From assembly GCA_016927185.1 (NCBI GenBank), contig JAFGND010000067.1:1-35744 (forward strand): a stretch of 35,744 bases of DNA, read 5' to 3'. Source of the DNA: Candidatus Coatesiibacteriota bacterium (GTDB lineage: Bacteria; JAFGND01). Positions 7,304 through 15,597 of this stretch are shown here, one piece after another (position 1 is the stretch's first letter; the number at the start of each line of letters is the position of its first letter). The notes below the pieces were generated by a model that was not told the DNA's origin, searched no databases, and worked only from the letters and a program-made list of their open reading frames with translations. Made by a program: the position numbers and the translations under genes.

Positions 7304-9949
7304 ATGAATATTATCGGGATCAAGGCACTTCAGGGAGCCAATTACTATTTCGAGGAGCCTGTAATAATGATGACACTGGATATAGGTGAATGGTGCAGAT
7401 ATAACAGTTCTGATTTCAAGGAATTCACTCTTAAACTAAAGGAAATGCTGCCAACACTATCCGAACATCATTGCAGTGAGGGAATGAAGGGAGGATTGCT
7501 TGCAAGGATAGATGAGGGAACCGGATTCGCTCATATAATAGAACATGTGGCAATAGAACTTCAGAATATGGCTGGCATAGAGGTTGGTGCAGGAAAAACA
7601 AGAATTCATGAAGAACCTTCCATTTTTCACGTTGTCTATAGATATATTGATGATGAGTCAGGCATTTATGCAGGCAAAAAAGCTGTTTATATTGTGGAGT
7701 ATATACTTCATAGCCTTGAAAATATGCCTGAAGGAATTGAACGCAAGATAATTGAAAAACCTGATTTAGAAACGATTATAAATGAGATAACAGAGATAAA
7801 AGAGGAATTCACTTTAGGTCCTTCTACATCTGCAATAGTTGCTGAAGCAAAAAGGAGCGGAATCCCTGTGATCAGACTGGACAAAAAATCGCTTGTCCAG
7901 CTCGGTGCAGGCAAGTTCGCAAGAAGAATAAGGGCTACTGCTACTGACATGACGAATATAATCGCAGTGGATACTGCAGAGATACCATCGCTTGTGCAAT
8001 CAATTCTGGATAAGTCTGGGATACCCATTATTCAGACGAGAGTTACAGAAAATGTTGATGAGGCAATAAAAATAGCAGAAACCATAGGCTTCCCGCTTGT
8101 TGTAAAACCATATCTGGGACAGAAAGGAAAGGGAATAACACTTAATGTAAGAAATGAGGAGGAGCTTAAGAGTGCATATTACAGGGCAAGAAGCTTTACT
8201 GAGCTTGTGATTTTGGAGGAATACATAGAAGGATTTACTTACAGGTTTCTTGTGATAAACGGGAAAACTGCTGCTGTTGCAAGAAGAACACCTGCTTCCG
8301 TAATAGGAGATGGAGAACATACAATCTCTCAGCTTGCTGATATTGAAAACAAGAATCCCAGACGCGGAAGTGGTGACAAACCTCTTGGCAAGATAGTACT
8401 TGATAACGAGTCTGATTTCCTTTTGAAATCAAGAGGTTACAGGACTGACACAATACTGAAACAGGGAGAACAGGTATCACTTCAGATAAGCTGTTCACCT
8501 GCATTGGGAGGTTATTCTGTTGATGTTACCAAAATGGTTCATCAATCTAATTGCTATTTCGTTGAACGTGCGGTAAAAATTGTTGGACTGGACATTGCAG
8601 GTGTTGATGTTGTTGCACCTTCAATCAGGGAATTCTTCAAGGAAACTGGAGGAAAAATACTGGGGGTCTCAACTTCTCCTGACTTCAGACCTCACATCAA
8701 TCCAGCAGAAGGACAGGGCAAGAATGTAGCAAAATCTGTCATAGATATGCTTTTCCCTGAAGGCAGTAATGCATGGATCCCGCTTATTGCTGTTGCAGGA
8801 ACCTCAGGCAAGACATCTACAAGCCACATGATTACTCATATATTGACAAGTCTCGGAGAAGATGTAGGACTTGCATCTTCAGAGGGAATTTTCATGGGAA
8901 CAACGAAGATAAAAGAGGGAGACAGCTCTAATGCTAATGGTGCACAGACTCTTCTTCGGGATCCAGAGGCAGGTTGTGCTATAATAGAGGTATCCCATGA
9001 GTCAATTGAAGATGAAGGGCTTGGTTATCAGAAAGCTGATGTTTCAGTTCTTCTCAATCTTCATGATGAGTATAATGACAGAAACAGTGAAAGGACAGAA
9101 TATCTCAAGAAGCTTGTCATCAGGCAGACAGAAGATTGGGGAATAGCAGTACTTAATGCAGATGATGACCTTGTAAGCTCTTTCGCGAAAGAGATAAGAA
9201 ATGAGATAATATATTTCTCGTCTAATGAAGATAATCCTGTATTGAAGGAGCATCTTGACAAGGATGGAACACTGGTTTTATACAAAAACGGGGAGATAAT
9301 AGTCAGACAGGGAAATGATTCAACTATCCCGCTTGCAAGGATATACGAGCTCCCCTTCACGCATTCGGGGAAAGCCTCATGGCAGATATACAACTCGCTT
9401 GCTGCAGCCGCTTCAGTACTTGCACTTGGAAGGATAAGCGAGGGGAGATACAAGACTGGAAAAGGAAGAGTCTGGAAGCCTGCAGATCTTCATTTCGGAA
9501 TGGTTAGCTTCTATCCTTCAATAAATGATATCCCGGGTCTTTTAAACTATCTCAAGATAGACGGGCTTGAGATATTTTTTGACAGGGCAATAACAGAAAT
9601 TTCAATGGAATATGTTTTCAATTTCATATCAAGACAATTCACAAAGAACAAGATGCTTCTCGCTCCATTGAAGCCTCAAATCAACAGCAGTTTTATAGAC
9701 AGCATTTCAAGAAAAGCTGTTTTGTTGTTTGATAGAATTCTGCTTTTTGGAGATATAGAAGAAAGCGAATGGTATACATCGCTTTACGAAAAAAACTCAT
9801 CTAAAATTACTGTATACAAGAAAGAACAGGATGCTCTTGATGAGATTTCAGGAAAAATAGACAGGGAAGCTCTTATGCTTTATGTTACAGATAATCCGCG
9901 TAAATCTGCTGTCTTGCTGCTAAAGCTTCAGGAGAAACTTGGAAGCTAG
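7304..9949 (+). CDS. cphA: Divergent cyanophycin synthetase (CphA-like)
   Basis: The 881-residue product has the full CphA layout. An N-terminal domain contains GTGFAHIIEHVAIELQ. An ATP-grasp domain (about 215-475) contains VVKPYLGQKGKGI and AARRTPASVIGDG-like text. A Mur-ligase-like domain has P-loop GTSGKTS at 499-505. CphA polymerises aspartate and arginine into the nitrogen reserve cyanophycin. Several hallmark motifs differ from classical CphA: the ATP-grasp VNAAPG is VSTSPD, the Mur ARGGILREGLG is SHESIEDEGLG, DHLG is DEYN, and the C-terminal DYAHNP is replaced by a FDRAITE-type segment near 759. The second half may therefore be altered or inactive, or use another substrate. ATG 7304 (AAAGGA six bases upstream) is preferred to an upstream TTG at 7283. 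No cyanophycinase is in the window. Confidence 0.82.
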   Translation: MNIIGIKALQGANYYFEEPVIMMTLDIGEWCRYNSSDFKEFTLKLKEMLPTLSEHHCSEGMKGGLLARIDEGTGFAHIIEHVAIELQNMAGIEVGAGKTRIHEEPSIFHVVYRYIDDESGIYAGKKAVYIVEYILHSLENMPEGIERKIIEKPDLETIINEITEIKEEFTLGPSTSAIVAEAKRSGIPVIRLDKKSLVQLGAGKFARRIRATATDMTNIIAVDTAEIPSLVQSILDKSGIPIIQTRVTENVDEAIKIAETIGFPLVVKPYLGQKGKGITLNVRNEEELKSAYYRARSFTELVILEEYIEGFTYRFLVINGKTAAVARRTPASVIGDGEHTISQLADIENKNPRRGSGDKPLGKIVLDNESDFLLKSRGYRTDTILKQGEQVSLQISCSPALGGYSVDVTKMVHQSNCYFVERAVKIVGLDIAGVDVVAPSIREFFKETGGKILGVSTSPDFRPHINPAEGQGKNVAKSVIDMLFPEGSNAWIPLIAVAGTSGKTSTSHMITHILTSLGEDVGLASSEGIFMGTTKIKEGDSSNANGAQTLLRDPEAGCAIIEVSHESIEDEGLGYQKADVSVLLNLHDEYNDRNSERTEYLKKLVIRQTEDWGIAVLNADDDLVSSFAKEIRNEIIYFSSNEDNPVLKEHLDKDGTLVLYKNGEIIVRQGNDSTIPLARIYELPFTHSGKASWQIYNSLAAAASVLALGRISEGRYKTGKGRVWKPADLHFGMVSFYPSINDIPGLLNYLKIDGLEIFFDRAITEISMEYVFNFISRQFTKNKMLLAPLKPQINSSFIDSISRKAVLLFDRILLFGDIEESEWYTSLYEKNSSKITVYKKEQDALDEISGKIDREALMLYVTDNPRKSAVLLLKLQEKLGS

Positions 9950-10113
9950 CTTAATGTCTTGACACAAGCCCAGACAAGCTTGCCCTGTCCGAGATATTCG
10001 TCATAGCAATCTTCTTCAGCTTTTGCATAATATGAATAATCAGCGCAGGTAAGAGCAGTTTTCTCGAAAGCTTTTTCGCTTCTTATTACCGGTTTCGTAT
10101 ATCTCTTCAACAT
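9946..10113 (-). CDS. 55-residue three-Cys peptide, candidate RiPP precursor
   Basis: A short frame starts at ATG 10113 with AAAAGGAG directly upstream. The product begins MLKRYTKPVIRSEKAFEK, continues TALTCADYSYY, and ends EDCYDEYLGQGK...ACVKTLS. Cys23, 36 and 50 and a Tyr-rich centre stand out. There is no signal peptide. It is real because a second copy at 35487-35650 aligns without gaps at 28 of 54 positions, including all three Cys, the KPVI-SE start and YLG-GK. It is the last gene after a radical SAM/SPASM enzyme and a glycosyltransferase on the same strand, 66 bases downstream, which is the context expected of a modified peptide. The leader/core division and modification are unknown. 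Its TAG overlaps the TAG of the convergent cphA (shared GCTAGC). Confidence 0.72.
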   Translation of the reverse strand: MLKRYTKPVIRSEKAFEKTALTCADYSYYAKAEEDCYDEYLGQGKLVWACVKTLS

Positions 10114-10179
10114 TTCTCCTTTTAATTACATGAAGGTGAAAGCAAATAGGATTATCTTTTGTCAATCCAAAATTTCATG

Positions 10180-11199
10180 TCATTTCAGGAATTCCCTTCC
10201 TTCCAGCATTCTTTTTCTTCTTGTGAAAGCATGGAAAACACCTCTAATTCCACCATAAATGAATGCGAAATTCCTTGCAATCTGCATAAGCATTGCAAAT
10301 AACGGGAATATTATGCCTTTTTCTCTTTTTATCCAGAATATGAAATAACTGATATTCAAAATGAAATATGCAAGAAACGGTATGAATGCCAGTTTTGGTA
10401 AAAACACTATCAGCATTATGAATGATGGAATAAGAAGCATCGTCATAAGAAGATTGAGGGCAACCTCAGGCATATTTATATCCTTTGTCTTCATGACCTT
10501 GTCCCTGGGGAAAAGCAGTGATATTATCGCTCTTGAAGTGCCCCTTCTTGCCTTCTGTATCATGAGGTCTCTGAAATTCGTCCTGTCTATATGCGGCATT
10601 CTGCTTTCCTCGAAAACCTTTATCCTGTGCTTTCTGGTTATCTCAAGTGACATCAACGTATCATCACCGCTTGCAATTCCCTGCATTATTATGGACTCAG
10701 GAGCCTTTCTGTCCAGAAGCACATCTTTCCAGTAAATGCAGTTACCTGTTGCAAGAACCGAAGCATCCCTTATCTGATTCTTGAACCAGAGGTAGAACTG
10801 GTCTCCTATTGCGAATCGGTTTATGCAGTTTTTCATGTCATATGGTTCATAAATACCGCCAACTCCACCATAATCTCTGCTGAGCTTACTCACAAGAAAT
10901 GAAAGCCAGTCAGGATGAGGTACACAATCTGAATCAGTGAATGCAATTATCTCCCCATTTGCATTCCTTGCTCCTTCCTGTCTTGCCTCTGCAGGACCTC
11001 TGTTTTCAGGCATCTTGATGTATCTTGCATTATAATTCTGGACAATTTCTAAAGAATTATCCTTCGAGCAGTCATCCACAACAATAACTTCGAATTCTGG
11101 ATAATCTTGCTTGAAAACTGCATCAAGACACAGTTTCATTGTCTTCTCTGCATTATACATCGGAATTACAATTGAAACCAGAGCCGGTTTTTCAGGCAT
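10180..11199 (-). CDS. Family 2 glycosyltransferase with C-terminal membrane helices
   Basis: The 339-residue protein opens with a GT-A fold: SIVIPMYNAEKT, VVDDCSKDNS (Asp42-43) and the metal/nucleotide motif TDSDC (Asp89-Asp91). The later motif SGDDTLMSLE follows. Hydrophobic segments at about 240-285 and 300-325 should anchor it in the cytoplasmic membrane, as in transferases that glycosylate lipid carriers or exported polymers. Sugar and acceptor cannot be read. The ATG at 11199 overlaps the radical SAM stop by 8 bases, so the two are translationally linked. The peptide gene follows 66 bases after its stop. A role in decorating that peptide or its export carrier is possible; surface polysaccharide synthesis is the ordinary alternative. 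Confidence 0.88.
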   Translation of the reverse strand: MPEKPALVSIVIPMYNAEKTMKLCLDAVFKQDYPEFEVIVVDDCSKDNSLEIVQNYNARYIKMPENRGPAEARQEGARNANGEIIAFTDSDCVPHPDWLSFLVSKLSRDYGGVGGIYEPYDMKNCINRFAIGDQFYLWFKNQIRDASVLATGNCIYWKDVLLDRKAPESIIMQGIASGDDTLMSLEITRKHRIKVFEESRMPHIDRTNFRDLMIQKARRGTSRAIISLLFPRDKVMKTKDINMPEVALNLLMTMLLIPSFIMLIVFLPKLAFIPFLAYFILNISYFIFWIKREKGIIFPLFAMLMQIARNFAFIYGGIRGVFHAFTRRKRMLEGREFLK

Positions 11200-12271
11200 T
11201 GAAATATTCCCTGTAGACAGGTTTCAATAGTCTCTTATAAAGTTTCGGATTCATGAGAACATTTGCAAAAATAGCGCATTCCCACGAACATGGAGGGCAA
11301 TATCCCTTCTTTATCCTGTCTGAAATCCCCTGAGCCTGTTCGCTTTGAAGCAGCTTCCCGAGATCCATGTCATAATCCTTCAAGTTTCCCATTTCCGGTG
11401 GACGAAGTTCACAAGGAAGAACAGCCCCGTTCTCCCTTATTATTATCATTTTCTCTCCGCAGACGCATGGGATAGCCATTTTGTTTGCTTCCCTGCTTTC
11501 TGCAACAATTTTTGTATTGAGACTGTACATTGCCCTGATTACTCCTGAAAATGGTTTTCTCTCCTTCGGTTTTCTCTTCTTCAAGAGATAATCAACTGCA
11601 GCAAGGTATTCGTGCACAGAAACATCAGCTACTTCTGGTGTCCTGCTATCCAGCCTTGCAAGAGCGATATTGTGGTTATCTGGCTTGAAGTCCTTGTCAA
11701 CAGCATCAATAATTTTCTCCATCTTGTGCTTGTTGCTGCTTGTCATTGCAGTTGTTATATCAAGAGAGAACCTTGGATACTTTATCTGCATTGTTCGCAG
11801 GTCTCTGAACAGCATGAACAAATCCTCATAGAGATTTGGAATACCCCGAAGTTCGTCATGATCCGTTCCCACTCCATCCACTGAAAACTGGAATTTTATG
11901 AAGATATTCTTTCTCTTTTTCACCATTTTCTCTATATTATCGAACATCCTGTCTCTTAAAGTGCCATTTGTAGGAATTACAAACAGTCTAGTGCCTGACA
12001 ATTTATGGAATGCAGAAACTATTTCAGGCAGATCATTTCTAAGGAATGGTTCTCCCCCGGTAAGGGTGACATACTGGAAATACTTGTATTTGCTGCACAT
12101 CTGCTCTATCTGGGAAAGATTGAGTTCTTCTTCACCATTATTGAGTCTGTTCCAGTAAAAGCAGTGATGGCATCTTGCATTGCAGCGCGAGGTTACGAAG
12201 AATATCAGATATGAGACATTCTTCGTGAAAAGCGCATTATGTATAAATTTTGTCCTGTCTATAAAGTTCAT
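11192..12271 (-). CDS. Radical SAM/SPASM protein
   Basis: The 359-residue enzyme has the cluster motif CNARCHHC (Cys30, 34, 37) and the SAM-binding LTGGEP segment near 71-79. A Cys-rich C-terminus (PCVCGEK, then VLPCE, then CPPCSWEC) has the spacing of a SPASM or twitch domain that holds one or two extra iron-sulfur clusters. SPASM enzymes most often modify peptides or proteins (for example PqqE, AlbA and the anaerobic sulfatase-maturing enzymes), though some act on small molecules. It is the first gene of a three-gene minus-strand set with a glycosyltransferase and a small Cys peptide. The ribosome site is weak (AAAGAGAAAC-ATG). No recognisable RRE domain is seen, and none occurs as a separate gene. 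Confidence 0.88.
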   Translation of the reverse strand: MNFIDRTKFIHNALFTKNVSYLIFFVTSRCNARCHHCFYWNRLNNGEEELNLSQIEQMCSKYKYFQYVTLTGGEPFLRNDLPEIVSAFHKLSGTRLFVIPTNGTLRDRMFDNIEKMVKKRKNIFIKFQFSVDGVGTDHDELRGIPNLYEDLFMLFRDLRTMQIKYPRFSLDITTAMTSSNKHKMEKIIDAVDKDFKPDNHNIALARLDSRTPEVADVSVHEYLAAVDYLLKKRKPKERKPFSGVIRAMYSLNTKIVAESREANKMAIPCVCGEKMIIIRENGAVLPCELRPPEMGNLKDYDMDLGKLLQSEQAQGISDRIKKGYCPPCSWECAIFANVLMNPKLYKRLLKPVYREYFNA

Positions 12272-12369
12272 GTTTCTCTTTTTAATGCATATATGCTAAT
12301 AATGCTTGAAATATTGCAAGAGAAAACTGAGATTACTTGTTTTTTATTCTAGCAGATTGAGGATTAATC

Positions 12370-12391
12370 AAGGGGCTAAACCCCCTTGCTA
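12370..12391. repeat. 22-bp hairpin repeat, copy 1
   Basis: AAGGGGCTAAACCCCCTTGC plus TA. The arms AAGGGG and CCCCTT pair perfectly around a short loop. An identical copy lies at 12485. No T run follows on either strand, so it is not a typical intrinsic terminator; it looks like a dispersed palindromic unit between operons. Confidence 0.75.
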
Positions 12392-12484
12392 TCCATTGAA
12401 TGGGAGAACTAACTGCAACAGGTTAGAATTAATTGCTACTGATACTTCAATAGTCAGGGATTCACAGTTTTAATTTATGCTAGT

Positions 12485-12506
12485 AAGGGGCTAAACCCCC
12501 TTGCTA
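12485..12506. repeat. 22-bp hairpin repeat, copy 2
   Basis: Identical to copy 1, and here the stem extends to ten pairs with one G-T (TAGTAAGGGG with CCCCTTGCTA). The last bases overlap the stop end of the GmhB-like gene (12504), so it sits where a transcript end would be expected for that operon. Confidence 0.75.
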
Positions 12507-13067
12507 CGTTAATTCTTCCTTCAATATCTCTATCCTGTTCATATCTAATTCATTCCAGTCATGAAGCCTTATCCAGTTCTTACCCTCTCCTTCAGAGTTG
12601 CATAATTCGTCCCCAAGCAGTATGCCAAGAATATTCAGGTTCAATGCAAGCTTGATATCACTTTCCTTGTCGCCTATTACAATGCTTCTCTTCAAATTTA
12701 TGTCAAAGTCCCTAACTGCTCGTTTCACAAGACCAGGTTTCGGTTTCCTGCACTTGCAATCCTTGAGATAAGGGAAGAAGCCTTCCTGGGGATGATGAGG
12801 ACAGAAATAAAACCCGTCTATATCTGCACCTTCAAGTCTGACAAGCTCAAGTATCCTCAAGTTTACCCTTACTACATCCTCTTCAGTGAAATAGCCTCTT
12901 GCAACACCACTTTGATTGCTGACTATTATAATAAGGTAACCTTTGTCATGAAGTCTCTTTAGTCCTTTTGCAGCATCAGGCATGAGAACGACCATATCGG
13001 GACTTGAAATGTATCCGAAATCAATATTTACTGTCCCGTCTCTGTCAATGAATGCAGCTTTTGTCAT
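12504..13067 (-). CDS. gmhB: D,D-heptose 1,7-bisphosphate phosphatase-like HAD protein
   Basis: The 187-residue protein has HAD motif I DRDGT (Asp8, Asp10), motif II SNQSG, a zinc loop with Cys89, His91, Cys104 and Cys106 (CPHHP...CKCRKPKPG) and motif IV IGDKESD. This is the HisB-N/GmhB pattern; GmhB removes the 1-phosphate during ADP-heptose synthesis for lipopolysaccharide. Histidinol-phosphate phosphatase shares the fold, and the sequence alone does not exclude it or other sugar bisphosphates. The start is the ATG at 13067, which overlaps the stop of the mutase gene by one base (TGATG). The upstream TTG at 13070 is less likely. No other heptose genes are in the window. Confidence 0.85.
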   Translation of the reverse strand: MTKAAFIDRDGTVNIDFGYISSPDMVVLMPDAAKGLKRLHDKGYLIIIVSNQSGVARGYFTEEDVVRVNLRILELVRLEGADIDGFYFCPHHPQEGFFPYLKDCKCRKPKPGLVKRAVRDFDINLKRSIVIGDKESDIKLALNLNILGILLGDELCNSEGEGKNWIRLHDWNELDMNRIEILKEELT

Positions 13068-14290
13068 CAAGCTCCGAACTTGAGAAGCCTTCCAGCATGT
13101 GCCATTGCTAGACCTATAAGCATCTCAGATGGCATTTGCCCCATTCCTCCATGTTCGCATGCTTTTTCAGTGAATACTTTCTGGTCATCAACTCTGACAA
13201 GCTTCCCGTTTATAAGAGTTGGGACCGGATGAAAACTGTGGCTTTCCATAATGCATGGGGTAGAATGATCCGCAGTAACCAGTATCACAGCGGGTTTAAG
13301 GGCAGCTATTCTTGGTATTACTGTATCAACTTCCTCAATTACATGCACTTTTGCATCAAAATTCCCATCCTCGCCATAACTGTCTGTCTTTTTTATATGT
13401 ATGAAAAAGAAATCATAATCTTCATAATGCTTCTGAAGAGTATCAATCTCTGCTGAAACAGTTTCTCCAGCAATTTCAAGCAACTCCATGCCAGTAAGTG
13501 ATGCCAGTCCCCTGTACATGGGATAAACTGCAATTGCTGCACTTCTCATTTTGTATGTTTCCATGAAAGTTGGAAGTGGATGATATGCATCAAATCCCCT
13601 CATCAATATGGCATTAGCTTTGGGTTCATCTGACAGAACTTCACTTGCTTTCCCTATGAACTTGTTTACCAGTCCTGCAGTATGAATTGAAGCCTTGTCA
13701 GTCTCATCTGTTGATACTGCAGGAAGCGGTTTCTTGCCAGTCACCTGTGGATCAGTATCTATTATGGAGCCCCCAAGCCCTTCACCCCTGAATACAACCA
13801 TTGCCCTGTGCTCTTTCACTGCCTTGACCAGGATTTCAACTCCTTCTACTTTTATTGACGAAAGTTTCTCTACAAGTCTTATGCATTCCTCTGTGGATAT
13901 TCTTCCTGCACGCCTGTCAGTAATAACTCCATCTTTGTTTATTGTTGCAAAATTGATTCTCGATGCAATATCACCTTTCTTAAGCAGGAAACCGGCACCA
14001 AGTGCCTCCAGTATTCCCCTTCCTATAACTACATCTACTGGATTGAAACCGAAAAGACCAAGATGACCTGGACCTGAACCTGGTGTTATGCCGTAATCAA
14101 CTGGGTGACATAATCCGCATGCTCCAGCTGCAACGAGATTGTCAAGATTCGGTGTCTTTGCCTTTTCAAGAGGAGTTTCAGAGTATTTGCCAGTTGCAAG
14201 GTCTCCCAAACCATCCATTACCAGATAAACTATTTTACCGCCTTCCTGAGCCAAAGACTTGAGAAGTTTCTGTCTCTTGCTGAGCTCCAT
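13067..14290 (-). CDS. apgM: 2,3-bisphosphoglycerate-independent phosphoglycerate mutase, archaeal type
   Basis: The 407-residue enzyme interconverts 3- and 2-phosphoglycerate in glycolysis. Length and motifs fit the ApgM family rather than the longer GpmI: VMDGLGD with metal ligand Asp26, GSGPGHLGLFG with the phospho-acceptor Ser72, then TADHSTPC and HGGMGQ late in the chain for metal binding. The ATG at 14290 has a strong AGGAGGGCAT ribosome site. The phosphatase gene follows with a one-base overlap, so the two are co-translated. Archaeal-type mutases are also found in many bacterial phyla, so this alone does not show recent transfer. Confidence 0.92.
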   Translation of the reverse strand: MELSKRQKLLKSLAQEGGKIVYLVMDGLGDLATGKYSETPLEKAKTPNLDNLVAAGACGLCHPVDYGITPGSGPGHLGLFGFNPVDVVIGRGILEALGAGFLLKKGDIASRINFATINKDGVITDRRAGRISTEECIRLVEKLSSIKVEGVEILVKAVKEHRAMVVFRGEGLGGSIIDTDPQVTGKKPLPAVSTDETDKASIHTAGLVNKFIGKASEVLSDEPKANAILMRGFDAYHPLPTFMETYKMRSAAIAVYPMYRGLASLTGMELLEIAGETVSAEIDTLQKHYEDYDFFFIHIKKTDSYGEDGNFDAKVHVIEEVDTVIPRIAALKPAVILVTADHSTPCIMESHSFHPVPTLINGKLVRVDDQKVFTEKACEHGGMGQMPSEMLIGLAMAHAGRLLKFGA

Positions 14291-14338
14291 ATGCCCTCCT
14301 TGATGTCAGTGTTGAAATCCAGCCAAATACTTTGAAGC

Positions 14339-14389
14339 CAGGAAACATATTCTCAAATAAGGTGTCAAGCAAAGAGCATCTGTTTCCTG
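14339..14389. repeat. 9-bp inverted repeat upstream of apgM
   Basis: CAGGAAACA (14339-14347) is complementary to TGTTTCCTG (14381-14389), leaving a 33-base loop in the 117-base gap between the ADP-ribosylglycohydrolase and apgM. No T run follows, so a leader structure or protein site is as likely as a terminator. Confidence 0.35.
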
Positions 14390-14407
14390 AATGATTTTCA
14401 AGACTTG

Positions 14408-15325
14408 CTAATGTGCGATGAAATTCATGAAATTGTCTATCACCTTATCAACAAGAGGCTTTTTTATGGTTCTATCAATCCAGTGCCTGGGAACATCCCT
14501 GTAATAAAGTCCTGCAAGCCCACCAGTTATTGCTCCAACACTGTCTGAGTCTTCCCCAAGATTTACTGCAGCAAGCATTATTTCCTCACAGTTTCTGCCA
14601 TTCAGAAAGGACCAAATAGCAGCTTCAAGAGAATGAATGCTGTAACCTGATGATGATATCTGATCCTCTACAAGCTGACTGATGCTGCCATCAAGGATTC
14701 TCTCGAAATGGCTTATTTCATGATTGTTGTGATAAGTCTTCATGAATTCCTCACAAGCCTTCTTGTAGGCAAGCATTTTAGTCTCACCCTTGAGAAGATA
14801 TCTTCCCAGCATAAGATAGAATGCACATGCAAGAAGAGTTCTCTTGTGGGCATGAGTAATTGATGAAACTTCATTTGATATTACCAATGCATTTTGCAAT
14901 GGCATGCTGTCAGTAAGAAAAACCAAGGCTATCATTCTCATCAGGCTTCCATTCCCGTTATCGAATTCACCATTCAAGCCACTCTGATAAGGGCTTATGC
15001 CTTTCTTCAGGTTTTCCATAGCTTTCCTGGTTGTGTTTCCTATATCAAAAGCTGTTCCAATAGGTGTCATATACCCCTGTTCATACCACTTGAGAAATCT
15101 TTCTGCTACATGATTTACATCATAACCTCTTCTTGTAGTGAGACTTTCCGCGAGACACAAAGTCATGGAGCTGTCATCTGACCATGTTCCTGCTGGACCG
15201 AAATGTGAATCTTCTATGTCAGTAACAGGAATCATGTCTTTCTTGGGTATGGTTGAATTCTTCAATCCAAGCATGTCACCTGCAACAACTCCCCACAAGC
15301 TATTGTAAACAGTGGATTTGTCCAT
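14408..15325 (-). CDS. ADP-ribosylglycohydrolase family protein (DraG-like)
   Basis: The 305-residue protein has the features of the dinuclear-metal ADP-ribosylglycohydrolase fold: VAGDMLG at the start, the metal site GTWSDDSSM near 48-56, GNGSLMRM in the middle and GEDSDSVGAITGGLAG near the end. The family removes ADP-ribose from arginine (DraG on nitrogenase reductase), from nucleic acids or from small molecules. No ADP-ribosyltransferase and no nitrogenase gene is in the window, so the target is unknown. The ATG at 15325 follows GGAGAAAGGAGAAGC. It heads the minus-strand run toward apgM and is divergent from the exported hydrolase at 15598. Confidence 0.88.
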   Translation of the reverse strand: MDKSTVYNSLWGVVAGDMLGLKNSTIPKKDMIPVTDIEDSHFGPAGTWSDDSSMTLCLAESLTTRRGYDVNHVAERFLKWYEQGYMTPIGTAFDIGNTTRKAMENLKKGISPYQSGLNGEFDNGNGSLMRMIALVFLTDSMPLQNALVISNEVSSITHAHKRTLLACAFYLMLGRYLLKGETKMLAYKKACEEFMKTYHNNHEISHFERILDGSISQLVEDQISSSGYSIHSLEAAIWSFLNGRNCEEIMLAAVNLGEDSDSVGAITGGLAGLYYRDVPRHWIDRTIKKPLVDKVIDNFMNFIAH

Positions 15326-15597
15326 GCTTCTCCTTTCTCCTATCTATTTTAATCCTGCTCACTCATAAGCAACTGATTGTCAACAAAATATACTGCTTGA
15401 TATATAGAAGCATCTTTAATAAAGATTTTCTTGACTATCATGATTTAAGCTGCTTTGTTTAGCAAAAAAAAGTCAAGGATTAATTGAAAATTCTTAATTG
15501 CATTCATGGAATATATATGTAATTCATTTGACAAAAAAGCATTTCTTGAGTTAATGGCTTTGTAATTACGTGAGGTTAATATAAAAGGGAGGAAGAG
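15326..15597. other. Divergent promoter region, no gene
   Basis: An AT-rich 272-base gap lies between two divergent genes. A TTGACA at 15528-15533 points toward the exported hydrolase, but the expected -10 position (TTAATG) is poor, so I do not assign a promoter. Ribosome sites are clear at both edges. I see no small gene or stable RNA. Confidence 0.4.

Noticed and set aside
15528-15556. TTGACA promoter upstream of the exported hydrolase
   Set aside because: The -10 position at the right spacing is a poor match, so I only mention it in the region note.
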